DNA of 20,472 nucleotides, taken from Intestinibacter sp034113885 (GTDB lineage Bacteria; Bacillota; Clostridia; Peptostreptococcales; Peptostreptococcaceae). Every line of letters starts with the position of its first letter. Position 1 is the first letter of the stretch. Under the pieces are notes generated by a model that did no database searches, was not told where the DNA came from, and worked only from the letters and a program-made list of their open reading frames with translations. Shown in pieces: positions 1 through 7,505 of this stretch. The position numbers and the translations under genes are program-made. The DNA is taken from positions 1-20,472 of the forward strand of contig NZ_JAXEWM010000063.1 of the NCBI RefSeq assembly GCF_034113885.1. The letters run 5' to 3'.

Positions 1-70
1 CAGCGTCTACAGCTCTTTTTACAGCTGTAACATCGTCTCTACCTTCTACTACTATTATTTCTTTTATCAT
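1..70 (-). CDS. rnmV: Ribonuclease M5, N-terminal fragment (runs off the window)
   Basis: Only the first 23 codons are in the window; they read MIKEIIVVEGRDDVTAVKRA and continue VDA. This is the opening beta strand and acidic loop of a TOPRIM domain (VEGRDD), and the spacing matches RNase M5, which matures 5S rRNA by cleaving a precursor bound by ribosomal protein L18. The ATG at 68-70 has an AAGGTGA ribosome-binding site about 7 bases upstream. RNase M5 normally sits downstream of tatD and upstream of ksgA in Firmicutes; here tatD lies about 4.3 kb away on the same strand with other genes between. DnaG and other TOPRIM proteins share the fold, but the N-terminal position and wording favour RnmV. 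Confidence 0.85.
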   Translation of the reverse strand, partial: MIKEIIVVEGRDDVTAVKRAVDA

Positions 71-181
71 TATAATTTCACCTTTTACTTTTTATTTATT
101 CTATTTATTGTTAAGTTTTTGCATTTATGTCTTGTTGTATTTATTGAATTTTACTTATTTCTTATTTATTCACATCTTTAT

Positions 182-210
182 ATTTTAATTTTTTTTCATT
201 ATTTAATCAA
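182..210 (-). promoter_or_regulatory. Probable sigma-A promoter of rnmV
   Basis: On the minus strand TTGATT (205-210) and TAAAAT (182-187) are separated by exactly 17 bases. The predicted transcript would have a leader of about 100 bases before the rnmV start at 70. The rest of 71-335 is AT-rich and holds no gene I can support. AT-rich DNA yields chance matches, so this is moderate evidence only. Confidence 0.45.
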
Positions 211-335
211 TGCTTTTTGGAAAAAGTCTTGTTATATGTTTATTATTAACACTTATTTTAATCAATGCCTTAAAGGATTTAAATTCAATTAATCGAATAT
301 ATATATTTAAAATATAAATGAAAGGAATTATCATC

Positions 336-881
336 ATGAATTATTAAATATCAGATTTGCATTTAGGCCACAAAAATATTCTTAAAATTTGTAATCGCCC
401 ATTTAACAATGTTGAAGAAATGGAAATAAAAATCCTTGAAAATTGGAACAAAAAAGTAACTCCTGAAGATGATGTCTGGCTTCTCGGCGATGTAGTCCAT
501 CATCATAGCGGAAATTATGTAAATACATTAAAAAATTTAAACGGAAAAAAACATCTAATTATCGGAAATCATGAAAAAAATATAATGAATAACGAAAAAG
601 CAAAAAAAGTATTTGAAAGCATTGACTATTATAAAGAAATAACTGATAACGGCAAAATGGTAGTAATGTTTCATCATCCGATTTTAGAATGGAATAGATA
701 TTATCAAAATTCAATTCACCTACATGGTCATATTCACAATAAGACAACATTAGATACTTATAAGATTATAAAAAGCAGAAAAAATGCATACAACGTAGGC
801 GTTGATGTGATTGGATTTGAGCCATGTACGTTAGATGAGGTAATAGATAGAAATATTGAATTTTGGAAAATAAATGAATAA
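336..881 (+). pseudogene. Metallophosphoesterase with in-frame stop at codon 4
   Basis: The conceptual product is a calcineurin-like phosphoesterase of about 181 residues. Four of the five metal-binding blocks are plainly intact: LLGDVV, IIGNHE, MFHHP and HGHIHN. The natural start is the ATG at 336-338, eight bases after an AAAGGA ribosome-binding site, but it reads Met-Asn-Tyr then TAA (345-347) and continues in frame as ISDLHLGHKNI. Relatives begin with a short strand ending in the same SDLHLGH block, so TAA has probably replaced a sense codon such as TAT or TAC. The longest stop-free reading starts at TTG 357, which has no ribosome-binding site and omits the metal-ligand Asp of D-x-H at 354-356. 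The gene therefore looks inactivated, or the base is a sequencing error. It stands alone on the plus strand with its own terminator. Substrate cannot be told; possible roles are nucleotide or phosphodiester hydrolysis. Confidence 0.7.
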
Positions 882-906
882 AAAAGAGAGTTCGAAGTTT
901 TTATGT

Positions 907-944
907 GGCATAGGCTTACTAAATTAGCCTATGCCTTATTTTTT
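907..944 (+). terminator. Intrinsic terminator after the metallophosphoesterase
   Basis: A perfect 10-bp stem (GGCATAGGCT with AGCCTATGCC, loop of 9 bases) is followed by TTATTTTTTT. The hairpin also lies directly beyond the stop codon of the convergent SGNH gene, so it may serve both strands, though the minus strand lacks an immediate T run. Confidence 0.85.
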
Positions 945-1811
945 AAGGGTTCCCTTCAATATTTCTCTTCCAATATTATTGAAAAACTTATCGTATTTAT
1001 CATATTTAATATGTATCCCATCTGAATCATGGTATTTTAAATATCCCTTATCATCTACCAAACCTTCAGTCGTATCGATAACCTCGACATTTGGCATAGT
1101 TTTACAATAATCTTCTATCTCTTGATTAAACTCAGAAATCAACTTAATTTTATGCTTAACTTTAGGATAATTATCTCCAAGAGGAAAAACCTTTTGAACA
1201 TAAATTTCTTTATTACTGTATTTATTTGATAACTTCTTTATCAATATCTCTGTATCTTTTACATTAGTTTTATAATATCCTTCATCCATTCCATTTACGC
1301 CAATTAACAGACATACACCCTCAACCTTCGAAGGATTCGGCATTTTATCAAAATTATCAAGCCAATATGAGGGATAACACCCTGATTTAGCTCTTATTAT
1401 AGTATCTGATGCATTTGCTTCTATTGTACTTCTCAATAAATCTGTATATGAATCACCAACAAATAAAAATTTATCTAATATAGCTATTGCATATTTTTTA
1501 AGTATATATCCATAGCCATATTTGTATTTAATTTTGTACCATCCATTAGATGCATCTTCTACAATATCGACTTTATCTCCTTCTGATAATTTGCCTAACG
1601 CATCATCGGAAGAAGAATCTCCTTTTCTAACAGTTACAGAAGATATTATCCTGCACTGTGTTATTACCTTAAGTTCCTTATTTTCGGAAGCTTCTTCGAT
1701 TTTTGTATTACTTCCTATCAATTTTATATTTAAATCCTTGATATTAAAAAGCAAAATAACTATAAATAAACCAAGCACTATAAAGATTATTTTTTTCAAA
1801 TTTATTCTCAT
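936..1811 (-). CDS. Membrane-anchored SH3b-SGNH hydrolase family protein
   Basis: This 291-residue protein begins with a short basic stretch and one hydrophobic segment (about residues 8-23), consistent with an uncleaved signal anchor, so the rest should lie outside the membrane. Residues about 53-108 form a bacterial SH3-like domain (VRKG...LSEGDKVDI...NGWYKIKY...GYILKKY), a fold that often binds peptidoglycan. Residues about 114-288 are an SGNH/GDSL hydrolase: block I FVGDSYTD with Ser121, a glycine near 144 (AKSGCY), block III LLIGVNG with Asn173, and block V SDGIHI with Asp264 and His267. The set suggests an active esterase or O-deacetylase acting on cell-wall sugars or exopolysaccharide; the substrate is inference. 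It follows the DUF3786 gene by 12 bases with an AAGGAGA ribosome-binding site, so the two are probably co-transcribed. Confidence 0.85.
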   Translation of the reverse strand: MRINLKKIIFIVLGLFIVILLFNIKDLNIKLIGSNTKIEEASENKELKVITQCRIISSVTVRKGDSSSDDALGKLSEGDKVDIVEDASNGWYKIKYKYGYGYILKKYAIAILDKFLFVGDSYTDLLRSTIEANASDTIIRAKSGCYPSYWLDNFDKMPNPSKVEGVCLLIGVNGMDEGYYKTNVKDTEILIKKLSNKYSNKEIYVQKVFPLGDNYPKVKHKIKLISEFNQEIEDYCKTMPNVEVIDTTEGLVDDKGYLKYHDSDGIHIKYDKYDKFFNNIGREILKGTLKK

Positions 1812-1823
1812 TATTAATCTCCT

Positions 1824-2450
1824 TTATAAAAGCCCGCTGATTTCATTCTTTAAAATTTGCTTACCTATGTACATTCCCATTCCTATAGCAGCTTCTACAT
1901 GCATGAAGTTTTGCACGTCTTTATTAAACAATACATTGACTCCAGGCGCAATTTCATCATCACCCTCCCAAAGACCGACACGCACAGATACCTTTGGAAA
2001 TACTTCAAATTCAAAGCCTTTATCGCCTACATTACAAGGAACTCCTCCTAATTCTAGACAGCTTTGCTCGAATCCATCTAAATCATATCCATATTTATTT
2101 ATCAAATGAATCACTGTGTTTTTATAAAAAGCTGGGAAAAATTGCATACCTCCATTTGGGATTTCCTTCATGCTGATCCACTTGTCTGATTTTTCGGTAT
2201 CTATTTCTGTATATCCTAGATAATTTAGTATTATTACACTTGTTTCTGCAGAATGAACAAACCCGTCTTTTTCTCTGACTATAGTTTCTTCATTGCAGTC
2301 TAATATATAATCGTTGTTTAAAAATTTTAACCTAATTTGATTTTTTTCTTCATCGTAAATTGCAACTCTTCTTTTCGCTACTTCGTTTAAATCTCTTGTT
2401 TTCAAAACCTTCCACTCATGTTCATACGCCACTTTGTAATTTGTCTCCAT
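1824..2450 (-). CDS. DUF3786 domain-containing protein
   Basis: The 208-residue product has no signal peptide or membrane segment and reads as a whole-length DUF3786 protein. Marks are the N-terminal AYEHEWKVLKTRDLNEVAKR helix, the ISMKEIPNGGMQFFPAF stretch in the middle, and the WEGDDEIAPGVNVLFN block (about residues 160-175) before a final helix. The family is found mainly in anaerobes and has no assigned reaction that I can name with confidence. It is the first gene of a two-gene unit with the SGNH hydrolase, which would be extracytoplasmic while this protein looks cytosolic, so a shared pathway is not obvious. The start is an ATG preceded by a GGGGGT-type ribosome-binding site. Upstream, 2451-2572 holds TATAAT-like boxes but no promoter pair I would defend. 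Confidence 0.75.
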   Translation of the reverse strand: METNYKVAYEHEWKVLKTRDLNEVAKRRVAIYDEEKNQIRLKFLNNDYILDCNEETIVREKDGFVHSAETSVIILNYLGYTEIDTEKSDKWISMKEIPNGGMQFFPAFYKNTVIHLINKYGYDLDGFEQSCLELGGVPCNVGDKGFEFEVFPKVSVRVGLWEGDDEIAPGVNVLFNKDVQNFMHVEAAIGMGMYIGKQILKNEISGLL

Positions 2451-2572
2451 ATTTTTTTACCCCCATTATATACTCTTGCTATTTTTAGTATAATCCTAAA
2501 AGCTAACAAAATAAAATACCCATAATTGATTTATTACAGGTCTCTACAAATTAATAACTAAAATTACAAATA

Positions 2573-3908
2573 CTAATATTCTATATCATAATCATTTAAA
2601 TCAACTTCTTTAAATGCAACTTTTTCGTATCTATCTGATTTTGGAACTGGATAAGTACAGTCAAATCCCATCTTAGCACCTACGCCATCATCAGTAGCAG
2701 GATTTAACTCATGTCCAAAGCAATCAGGTACAATGATTATATCTTTATCAGGTCTACATCTAGTTACCATAGCTCTTTCAACATCCTCAGCATCGTATAA
2801 ATTGACATCGCTATTTACTGCTGTAACCATTTGAAGTGCTGGAAATGCCGCAAAGGCTGCTAATATTGCATTTTTAGCCATTCCATTTCTTGGAGGATCT
2901 ATTTGTAGTATAGCGTGATAGTGACTTCCTCCATGGCTAAGATATACTTTCTTTAATCCTTTTACTTGCTTTGATATAGTTTGGAATAAGTTTGCCTCAG
3001 CTCCTAGACCTACTGAGTTCCATACTTCTTTACCAGGATGTAGCATATGTATAACAGGATTTTTTTGCATTGTTATAGATTTTATATTAACTACCCATCT
3101 ATCCTCTCTAGTTGCATAATATCCACTAACTTCTCCAAAAGGTCCTTCTGGTTCTCTTACATATGGAAGAATTTCAGCTTCCATTATCATTTGTGCCTCT
3201 GCTATACCTTCGACATCTACTGTCTTGCTTTTGCAAAGCTTAGCTGGTTCACCTAGAAGATAAGATGCTACTCCTAATTCATCAACATCAATTGGAGCTG
3301 CTGCACTAGGTGTTATTGCTGCTACATAATACGCTGGGTGTGCACCATTATTTATTGTTATTTCTAATGATTGTCCTTTAGCTTCTGCTCTTTCATAATA
3401 ATCTCTTAAATGTCTTCCTACATCCATTAAAAGACCTAATCTATTTTTTCCTGTTACCATTAATCTATGTACTGATGTATTTCTAACTCCTGTATCTGGA
3501 TCCTTAGCTATAATGACACAATTTGAAAAATAAGGTCCATCATCCTTTAATGCTAATGTTGGAACTGGTATTTTAGATAAATCAACTTCCTCCATTGTAA
3601 CTTGTTGTGCTGAAGCATCTTCAACAATTACAGGTTCTACTGGATTATTACTTAAGCTTTGAACTGCCTTTGCAAATAAAAATGGTAATTCTTCAGCAGT
3701 TGAATCAAATATAGCAGCTAAATTATCTCGATTCCACCACATTCCAGTTGTAACAGGGTAATCGTATCCTTTTAGCTTTTCAAATAATAATTTTACCCTC
3801 TAACTTTGCTGATATACCAGCCATTTCATGATAAACATCAACCTCACTTTTTATATGTGCTAGTTTTCCTGCTTCGTCTAATTTCTTTAGACAATATTTT
3901 AAATCCAT
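2573..3908 (-). pseudogene. UbiD-family decarboxylase, frameshifted near codon 43
   Basis: UbiD enzymes are prenylated-FMN-dependent (de)carboxylases of aromatic or unsaturated acids. The long downstream frame (2573-3742, 389 residues from its first Met) carries the core: the NTSVHRLMV stretch, the EGPFGEVSGYY block with a conserved Glu, and a C-terminal PKSDRYEKV segment. The family runs to roughly 440-490 residues, so an N-terminal domain is missing from that frame. It is present just upstream: an ATG at 3906-3908 directly abuts the stop of the preceding gene and reads 42 residues (MDLKYCLKKLDEAGKLAHIK and on) before TGA at 3780-3782. Moving to the other frame at TTT 3782-3784 gives FEKLKGYDYPVTTG, a good UbiD match. 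One extra base or two missing bases would explain it. The gene is either a pseudogene, a programmed +1 shift, or a sequencing artefact. The neighbouring LpdD-like gene supports a UbiD role. Confidence 0.8.
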
Positions 3909-4292
3909 TTATTTCATCTCATTTGTTATTTTGTTTTCTAAATCATGTATTGCTTCATTTGTGTTGGATATGAGCTTTTCTATATCTGATTTGCTCGCAT
4001 TATCTACATGTATCCCAACACTTACTACTACATTTGCTTTAAATTTTTTTGATAACTTCATTGCTATGTCTCTAGCTAAAATATCGTCTCTATGTCCTAA
4101 AGCACATATTGTACTGACACTTGCATTTATAGATGAAATATCTGTATTTTCTGAATACTGTGCTAATGCACATGCACCTATATGTGGTCTCTCTCCTCCA
4201 AAAATTGCAATATTTATATCTGAACCACAAAATATACAACTGACATTTATTTTATATATTCCTTCTCCAAAATCAATATCTATACTTTTCAA
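3909..4292 (-). CDS. LpdD-like protein, probable UbiD partner
   Basis: This 127-residue soluble protein contains the stretch FGGERPHIGACALA (about residues 31-44), characteristic of the small LpdD-like proteins encoded with UbiD-type decarboxylases such as gallate decarboxylase. LpdD-like proteins have been described as prenylated-flavin chaperones; the assignment here rests on motif resemblance and on the abutting UbiD gene. The track start is a TTG at 4290-4292, about 10 bases after a GGGTG ribosome-binding site; I see no in-frame ATG that fits better. Its TAA stop touches the ATG of the UbiD gene, so translation should be coupled. No prenyltransferase (UbiX) gene is present in the window. 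Confidence 0.6.
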   Translation of the reverse strand: MKSIDIDFGEGIYKINVSCIFCGSDINIAIFGGERPHIGACALAQYSENTDISSINASVSTICALGHRDDILARDIAMKLSKKFKANVVVSVGIHVDNASKSDIEKLISNTNEAIHDLENKITNEMK

Positions 4293-4330
4293 TTTTTATT
4301 TTCACCCTTTATTTTAATTTTCTAATTAAA

Positions 4331-4359
4331 ATTATAGTGATTGTAATAAAATTAGTCTA
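4331..4359 (-). promoter_or_regulatory. Probable promoter of the LpdD-UbiD unit
   Basis: On the minus strand TAGACT (4354-4359) and TATAAT (4331-4336) are 17 bases apart, about 40 bases before the LpdD-like start. The -10 box is perfect and the -35 box matches four of six positions. Confidence 0.5.
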
Positions 4360-4380
4360 TTAATTTTAATAAAAGATATA

Positions 4381-4420
4381 AAAAAACATGCAAAATAAAA
4401 TTTATCCTGCATGCTTTTTT
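4381..4420 (-). terminator. Intrinsic terminator after tatD
   Basis: CATGCA and TGCATG arms flanked by A and T runs form a hairpin that ends the metG-tatD transcript four bases after the tatD stop. The A and T runs lie on both sides, so it could work in either direction. Confidence 0.75.
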
Positions 4421-4424
4421 ATAT

Positions 4425-5195
4425 CTATTTTATTCCGAAAAATCTCTTAGCATTTGCCTTTGTCGCTTCACAAACCTCTTCATAAGAAATTCCCTTTTCC
4501 TGTGCGATTGTATCTGCTACGAATTGCACCAATGTAGGGTCATTTCTCTTTCCTCTATATGGTGTTGGTGCCATATATGGTGAATCAGTTTCTATAAACA
4601 GCCTATCTAGAGGTATTTCTCTTACTACTTCTTTTGTTTTCTTGTTATTTTTAAATGTTACAGTTCCTGATATAGAGATGTAGCATCCCATTTTGACATA
4701 TTCTCTAGCTAGTTCAACATTACCGCTGTAGCAATGAAGTACACAACCTGTTTCTGGAGCCTTTGTAGATTTTATAATATCAAAGGTATCTCCATGTGCA
4801 TCTCTATCGTGGATTATTATAGGTAATTTTAACTCATTAGCTAGTTCGATTTGTCTTTTAAACCATTTCTTTTGAAGCTCCTTGTAGTCTCCATCGTAAT
4901 AGTAGTCTAGACCAATTTCGCCTATGGCTACGACCTTTTCATTTTCAGTCGCTAATTTTTTTAGCGTGTCCATATCTGCTTCAGTTAAATCCACTACATC
5001 ATGTGGATGAACACCTACTGCAGCGTATATGAAGTCGTATTTGTTGGCAAGTTCTACACTTTCAAATGAAGTCTTCATACAAGCTCCTGGATTTACGACT
5101 AAATCGACGCCTTTTTCATTAAGAGAAGCGATTAATGCCTCTCTGTCTTCATCAAATCTTTCGTCATTTAAATGTGCATGTGAGTCGAATAACAT
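4425..5195 (-). CDS. tatD: TatD family metal-dependent hydrolase (deoxyribonuclease)
   Basis: The 256-residue product has the full TatD metal set in a TIM-barrel frame: His6 and His8 in DSHAHLND, Glu93 in AIGEIGLDYYY, His129 in IIIHDRDA, His154 in LHCYSGN and Asp204 in ETDSPYMAP. Family members are cytosolic 3'-5' exonucleases and phosphodiesterases acting on DNA, linked to DNA repair and turnover. Length and motifs are complete. It lies 13 bases downstream of metG with an AAGGAGATA ribosome-binding site and no promoter between, so it should be co-transcribed and subject to the same T-box control. The usual next gene in this order, rnmV, is separated here by about 4.3 kb. Confidence 0.93.
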   Translation of the reverse strand: MLFDSHAHLNDERFDEDREALIASLNEKGVDLVVNPGACMKTSFESVELANKYDFIYAAVGVHPHDVVDLTEADMDTLKKLATENEKVVAIGEIGLDYYYDGDYKELQKKWFKRQIELANELKLPIIIHDRDAHGDTFDIIKSTKAPETGCVLHCYSGNVELAREYVKMGCYISISGTVTFKNNKKTKEVVREIPLDRLFIETDSPYMAPTPYRGKRNDPTLVQFVADTIAQEKGISYEEVCEATKANAKRFFGIK

Positions 5196-5208
5196 AATGT
5201 CTATCTCC

Positions 5209-7155
5209 TTAGCAAACTATGCAGCCGTCTTTTGCTCCATCAGTAAATGGTATTTTGAATGGATCTCCATCATCACCAGCTACTAATATCATACCTTGAG
5301 ATTCTACACCTCTTAATTTAGTTGGTTTTAGATTACAAACTACTATTAATTCTTTTCCAACTAATTCTTCTGGTTTGTAGTGTTTTGCAAGACCTGATAC
5401 TATTTGTCTAGTTTCTGATCCAACCTTAACTTGGAATACTAAAAGTTTATCTGCTTTTGGATGTTTTTCACAGCTTAAAACTTTACCTATTCTAAGTTCT
5501 ACTTTATCTAAATCATCTATAGTGATTTGTTCTTTATGTTCAAGTGGAGCTTCTTCTTGAGCAGGTTCATCTTTCTTTTCTGCAAATAATTCTTCAAGCT
5601 CAGCAACTTCTTTGTCTATGTCTAATCTTTGGAATAATATTTCACCTTTAGTTACTTTTGTACCTGGTTTTATTAAGCCAAATGTAGCTGTACTTTCCCA
5701 GTTAGTTAATTCTTCTACACCTTTTATTCCCATTTGTTCGTAGATTTTGTTAGCTGTAGTGTTCATTATTGGGTTTATTAATGTAGAGAATATTCTTATT
5801 GATTCACATAAGTTATATAAAACTGTGTCTAATTGATCTTTTTTACTTTCGTCTTTTGCAAGTACCCAAGGAGCAGTTTCGTCGATGTATTTATTAGTTC
5901 TTCTTATTAATTTCCATACACCTTCTAGTGCTTCGTGGAATTGCATTTTGTTCATTTGTTCTTCAAATACTTGTCTTGAAAGCTTAGCTTGTTCTTTTAA
6001 TGATTCGTCAAATTCAGTAGCTACTTTTGGTTCTGGTATTATTCCACCATTGTATTTTTCAACCATAGCTATAGTTCTACTTACTAGGTTTCCTAGGTCG
6101 TTAGCTAAGTCTGTGTTTATTCTTGTTACGAAATTTCTGTGAGTGTAGCTTCCGTCTTGACCAAATGCGAATTCTCTTAATAGATAATATTTTAATGTAT
6201 CTATTCCATATCTTTCTATCATTTGTTCTGGATAAACTATATTTCCTTTTGATTTACTCATCTTATCATTAGCGAATAATATCCATCCATGTCCAAATAC
6301 TTGTTCAGATACTGGTAAATCTAATGCCATTAATAACGCTGGCCATATAATTGTATGGAATCTTATGATTTCTTTACCTACAACTTGTATATTTGCTGGC
6401 CAATATTTCTTGAATAATGAGTCATCTTCACTCATATATCCTAATGCAGTTATATAGTTACATAGAGCGTCAACCCAAACGTATATAACGTGTTTTTCAT
6501 CGAAAGGTACTTTTATACCCCAATCAAAAGAAGTTCTAGTTACACATAGATCTTCTAAACCTGGTTCTAAGAAGTTAGCTACCATTTCGTTAGCTCTAGC
6601 TTCTGGGAAACAGTAGTTAGGATTTTTGAATAATTCTTTTATTCTATCTTCGTATTTAGATAGCTTGAAGAAATAAGCTTCTTCTTTAGCTACATAAGTT
6701 TCTCTACCGCAGTCTGGACATTTAGTTCCATCTACTAATTGAGATTCAGTCCAGAAGCTTTCACATGGAGTACAGTATCTACCTTCGTATTCACCTTTGT
6801 ATATGTCCCCTTGTTCGTATAATTTAGTGAATATTTTTTGGATTATTTTTGTATGTCTTGGTTCTGTTGTTCTTATGAAGTCATCATAAGATATATCCAT
6901 AGTTTTCCATAATTTTTTGATGTCAGCTATCATTCCATCTAGGTATTCCATTTCTGTCATTCCAGCTTCTTTAGCCTTCTTTTGTATTTTTTCACCGTGT
7001 TCATCTGTACCTGTTAAGAATCTTACATCATATCCACAGAAACGTTTAAATCTAGCAACTGCATCAGTTGCAACTGTTGTATAAGTGTGACCTATATGTA
7101 ATCTACCACTTGGATAGTATATAGGTGTTGTAATATAAAAAGTTGGTTTACTCAT
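5209..7155 (-). CDS. metG: Methionyl-tRNA synthetase
   Basis: A 648-residue class I aminoacyl-tRNA synthetase that charges tRNA-Met, serving initiation and elongation. The HIGH signature is at residues 20-23 (GRLHIGHTYTT) and KMSKS at 298-302 (NDKMSKSKGN). A single zinc knuckle is visible as Cys128/Cys131 and Cys146/Cys149 (YCTPC, CPDC). The anticodon-binding helical domain spans about 335-500. The C-terminus (about 545-648, VELRIGKVLSCEKHPKADKL) is the appended tRNA-binding OB domain that mediates dimerisation and is common in Firmicutes MetG. The ATG follows a strong AAGGAGG site. The gene sits under a sigma-A promoter and a T-box leader with an AUG specifier, and is followed by tatD. Confidence 0.97.
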   Translation of the reverse strand: MSKPTFYITTPIYYPSGRLHIGHTYTTVATDAVARFKRFCGYDVRFLTGTDEHGEKIQKKAKEAGMTEMEYLDGMIADIKKLWKTMDISYDDFIRTTEPRHTKIIQKIFTKLYEQGDIYKGEYEGRYCTPCESFWTESQLVDGTKCPDCGRETYVAKEEAYFFKLSKYEDRIKELFKNPNYCFPEARANEMVANFLEPGLEDLCVTRTSFDWGIKVPFDEKHVIYVWVDALCNYITALGYMSEDDSLFKKYWPANIQVVGKEIIRFHTIIWPALLMALDLPVSEQVFGHGWILFANDKMSKSKGNIVYPEQMIERYGIDTLKYYLLREFAFGQDGSYTHRNFVTRINTDLANDLGNLVSRTIAMVEKYNGGIIPEPKVATEFDESLKEQAKLSRQVFEEQMNKMQFHEALEGVWKLIRRTNKYIDETAPWVLAKDESKKDQLDTVLYNLCESIRIFSTLINPIMNTTANKIYEQMGIKGVEELTNWESTATFGLIKPGTKVTKGEILFQRLDIDKEVAELEELFAEKKDEPAQEEAPLEHKEQITIDDLDKVELRIGKVLSCEKHPKADKLLVFQVKVGSETRQIVSGLAKHYKPEELVGKELIVVCNLKPTKLRGVESQGMILVAGDDGDPFKIPFTDGAKDGCIVC

Positions 7156-7180
7156 TTTACTTCCTCCTTAAAATTTACTA

Positions 7181-7223
7181 TAAATAAAAAACTCGCCTCC
7201 TATGGAATCCCATAGGGGCGAGT
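7181..7223 (-). terminator. T-box attenuator hairpin of metG
   Basis: On the minus strand ACTCGCC-CTATGG pairs with CCATAG-GGCGAGT across a four-base loop, followed at once by TTTTTTATTTA. This is the terminator that competes with the T-box antiterminator; the 5' part of the alternative fold is the T-box sequence at 7231-7244. Confidence 0.9.
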
Positions 7224-7440
7224 ATATATTCGCGTTACCACCCTAATTTATCCAGAAAAATCTGAATGTCTTAGTGGACTAATAACGAGTCCATCCGTCT
7301 TATCTTAAGTAAGTTCAGATAAGAAGCTCCAAGGCCATCTTCAATAATCAATTAGACGCTAGCTTTCACCTAATCTAGCTCTCTGCAGAAAAATTAAATT
7401 ATCTACTCTTCTCTTCACAGCTTTTAATTATTATTGTTAT
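7181..7440 (-). promoter_or_regulatory. T-box riboswitch leader, methionine-specific
   Basis: The leader senses uncharged tRNA and lets transcription read through into metG. The conserved T-box element AGGGTGGTAACGCG is at 7231-7244. Its UGGU bulge fits an acceptor end of ACCA, as in tRNA-Met. Upstream, Stem I shows a purine-rich CAGAGAGCT start (near 7377-7385) and a specifier region GAAGATGGCCTTGGAGC, in which ATG (7336-7338) occupies the specifier position. An AUG specifier agrees with the gene controlled. The terminator hairpin and U run close the leader. Leader ends are estimated from the promoter and the T run. Confidence 0.93.
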
Positions 7441-7446
7441 ATGGTT

Positions 7447-7475
7447 ATTTTATTAAATAAAAAATTTGTTGTCAA
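7447..7475 (-). promoter_or_regulatory. Sigma-A promoter of the metG T-box transcript
   Basis: A perfect -35 TTGACA (7470-7475), a 17-base spacer and TAAAAT (7447-7452) lie just upstream of the T-box leader. The predicted start of transcription is near 7440. Confidence 0.85.
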
Positions 7476-7505
7476 GCAACATATAAAAAAACTAATTTGA
7501 TTTTT

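Noticed and set aside
357..881. TTG-initiated reading of the phosphoesterase as a normal intact gene
   Set aside because: No ribosome-binding site before TTG 357, and the family's first metal-ligand Asp lies just upstream in frame, so this start is unlikely to give a working enzyme.
1522..2109. Long plus-strand open frame across the SGNH and DUF3786 genes
   Set aside because: Antisense shadow of two recognisable genes, with low-complexity Ser/Pro/Ile-rich wording and no ribosome-binding site.
2573..3742. UbiD gene as an intact 389-residue protein
   Set aside because: The N-terminal domain is encoded just upstream in another frame and abuts the LpdD-like gene, so the short reading is a fragment.
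3931..4317. Plus-strand open frame opposite the LpdD-like gene
   Set aside because: It is antisense to a recognised gene and shows no family features.
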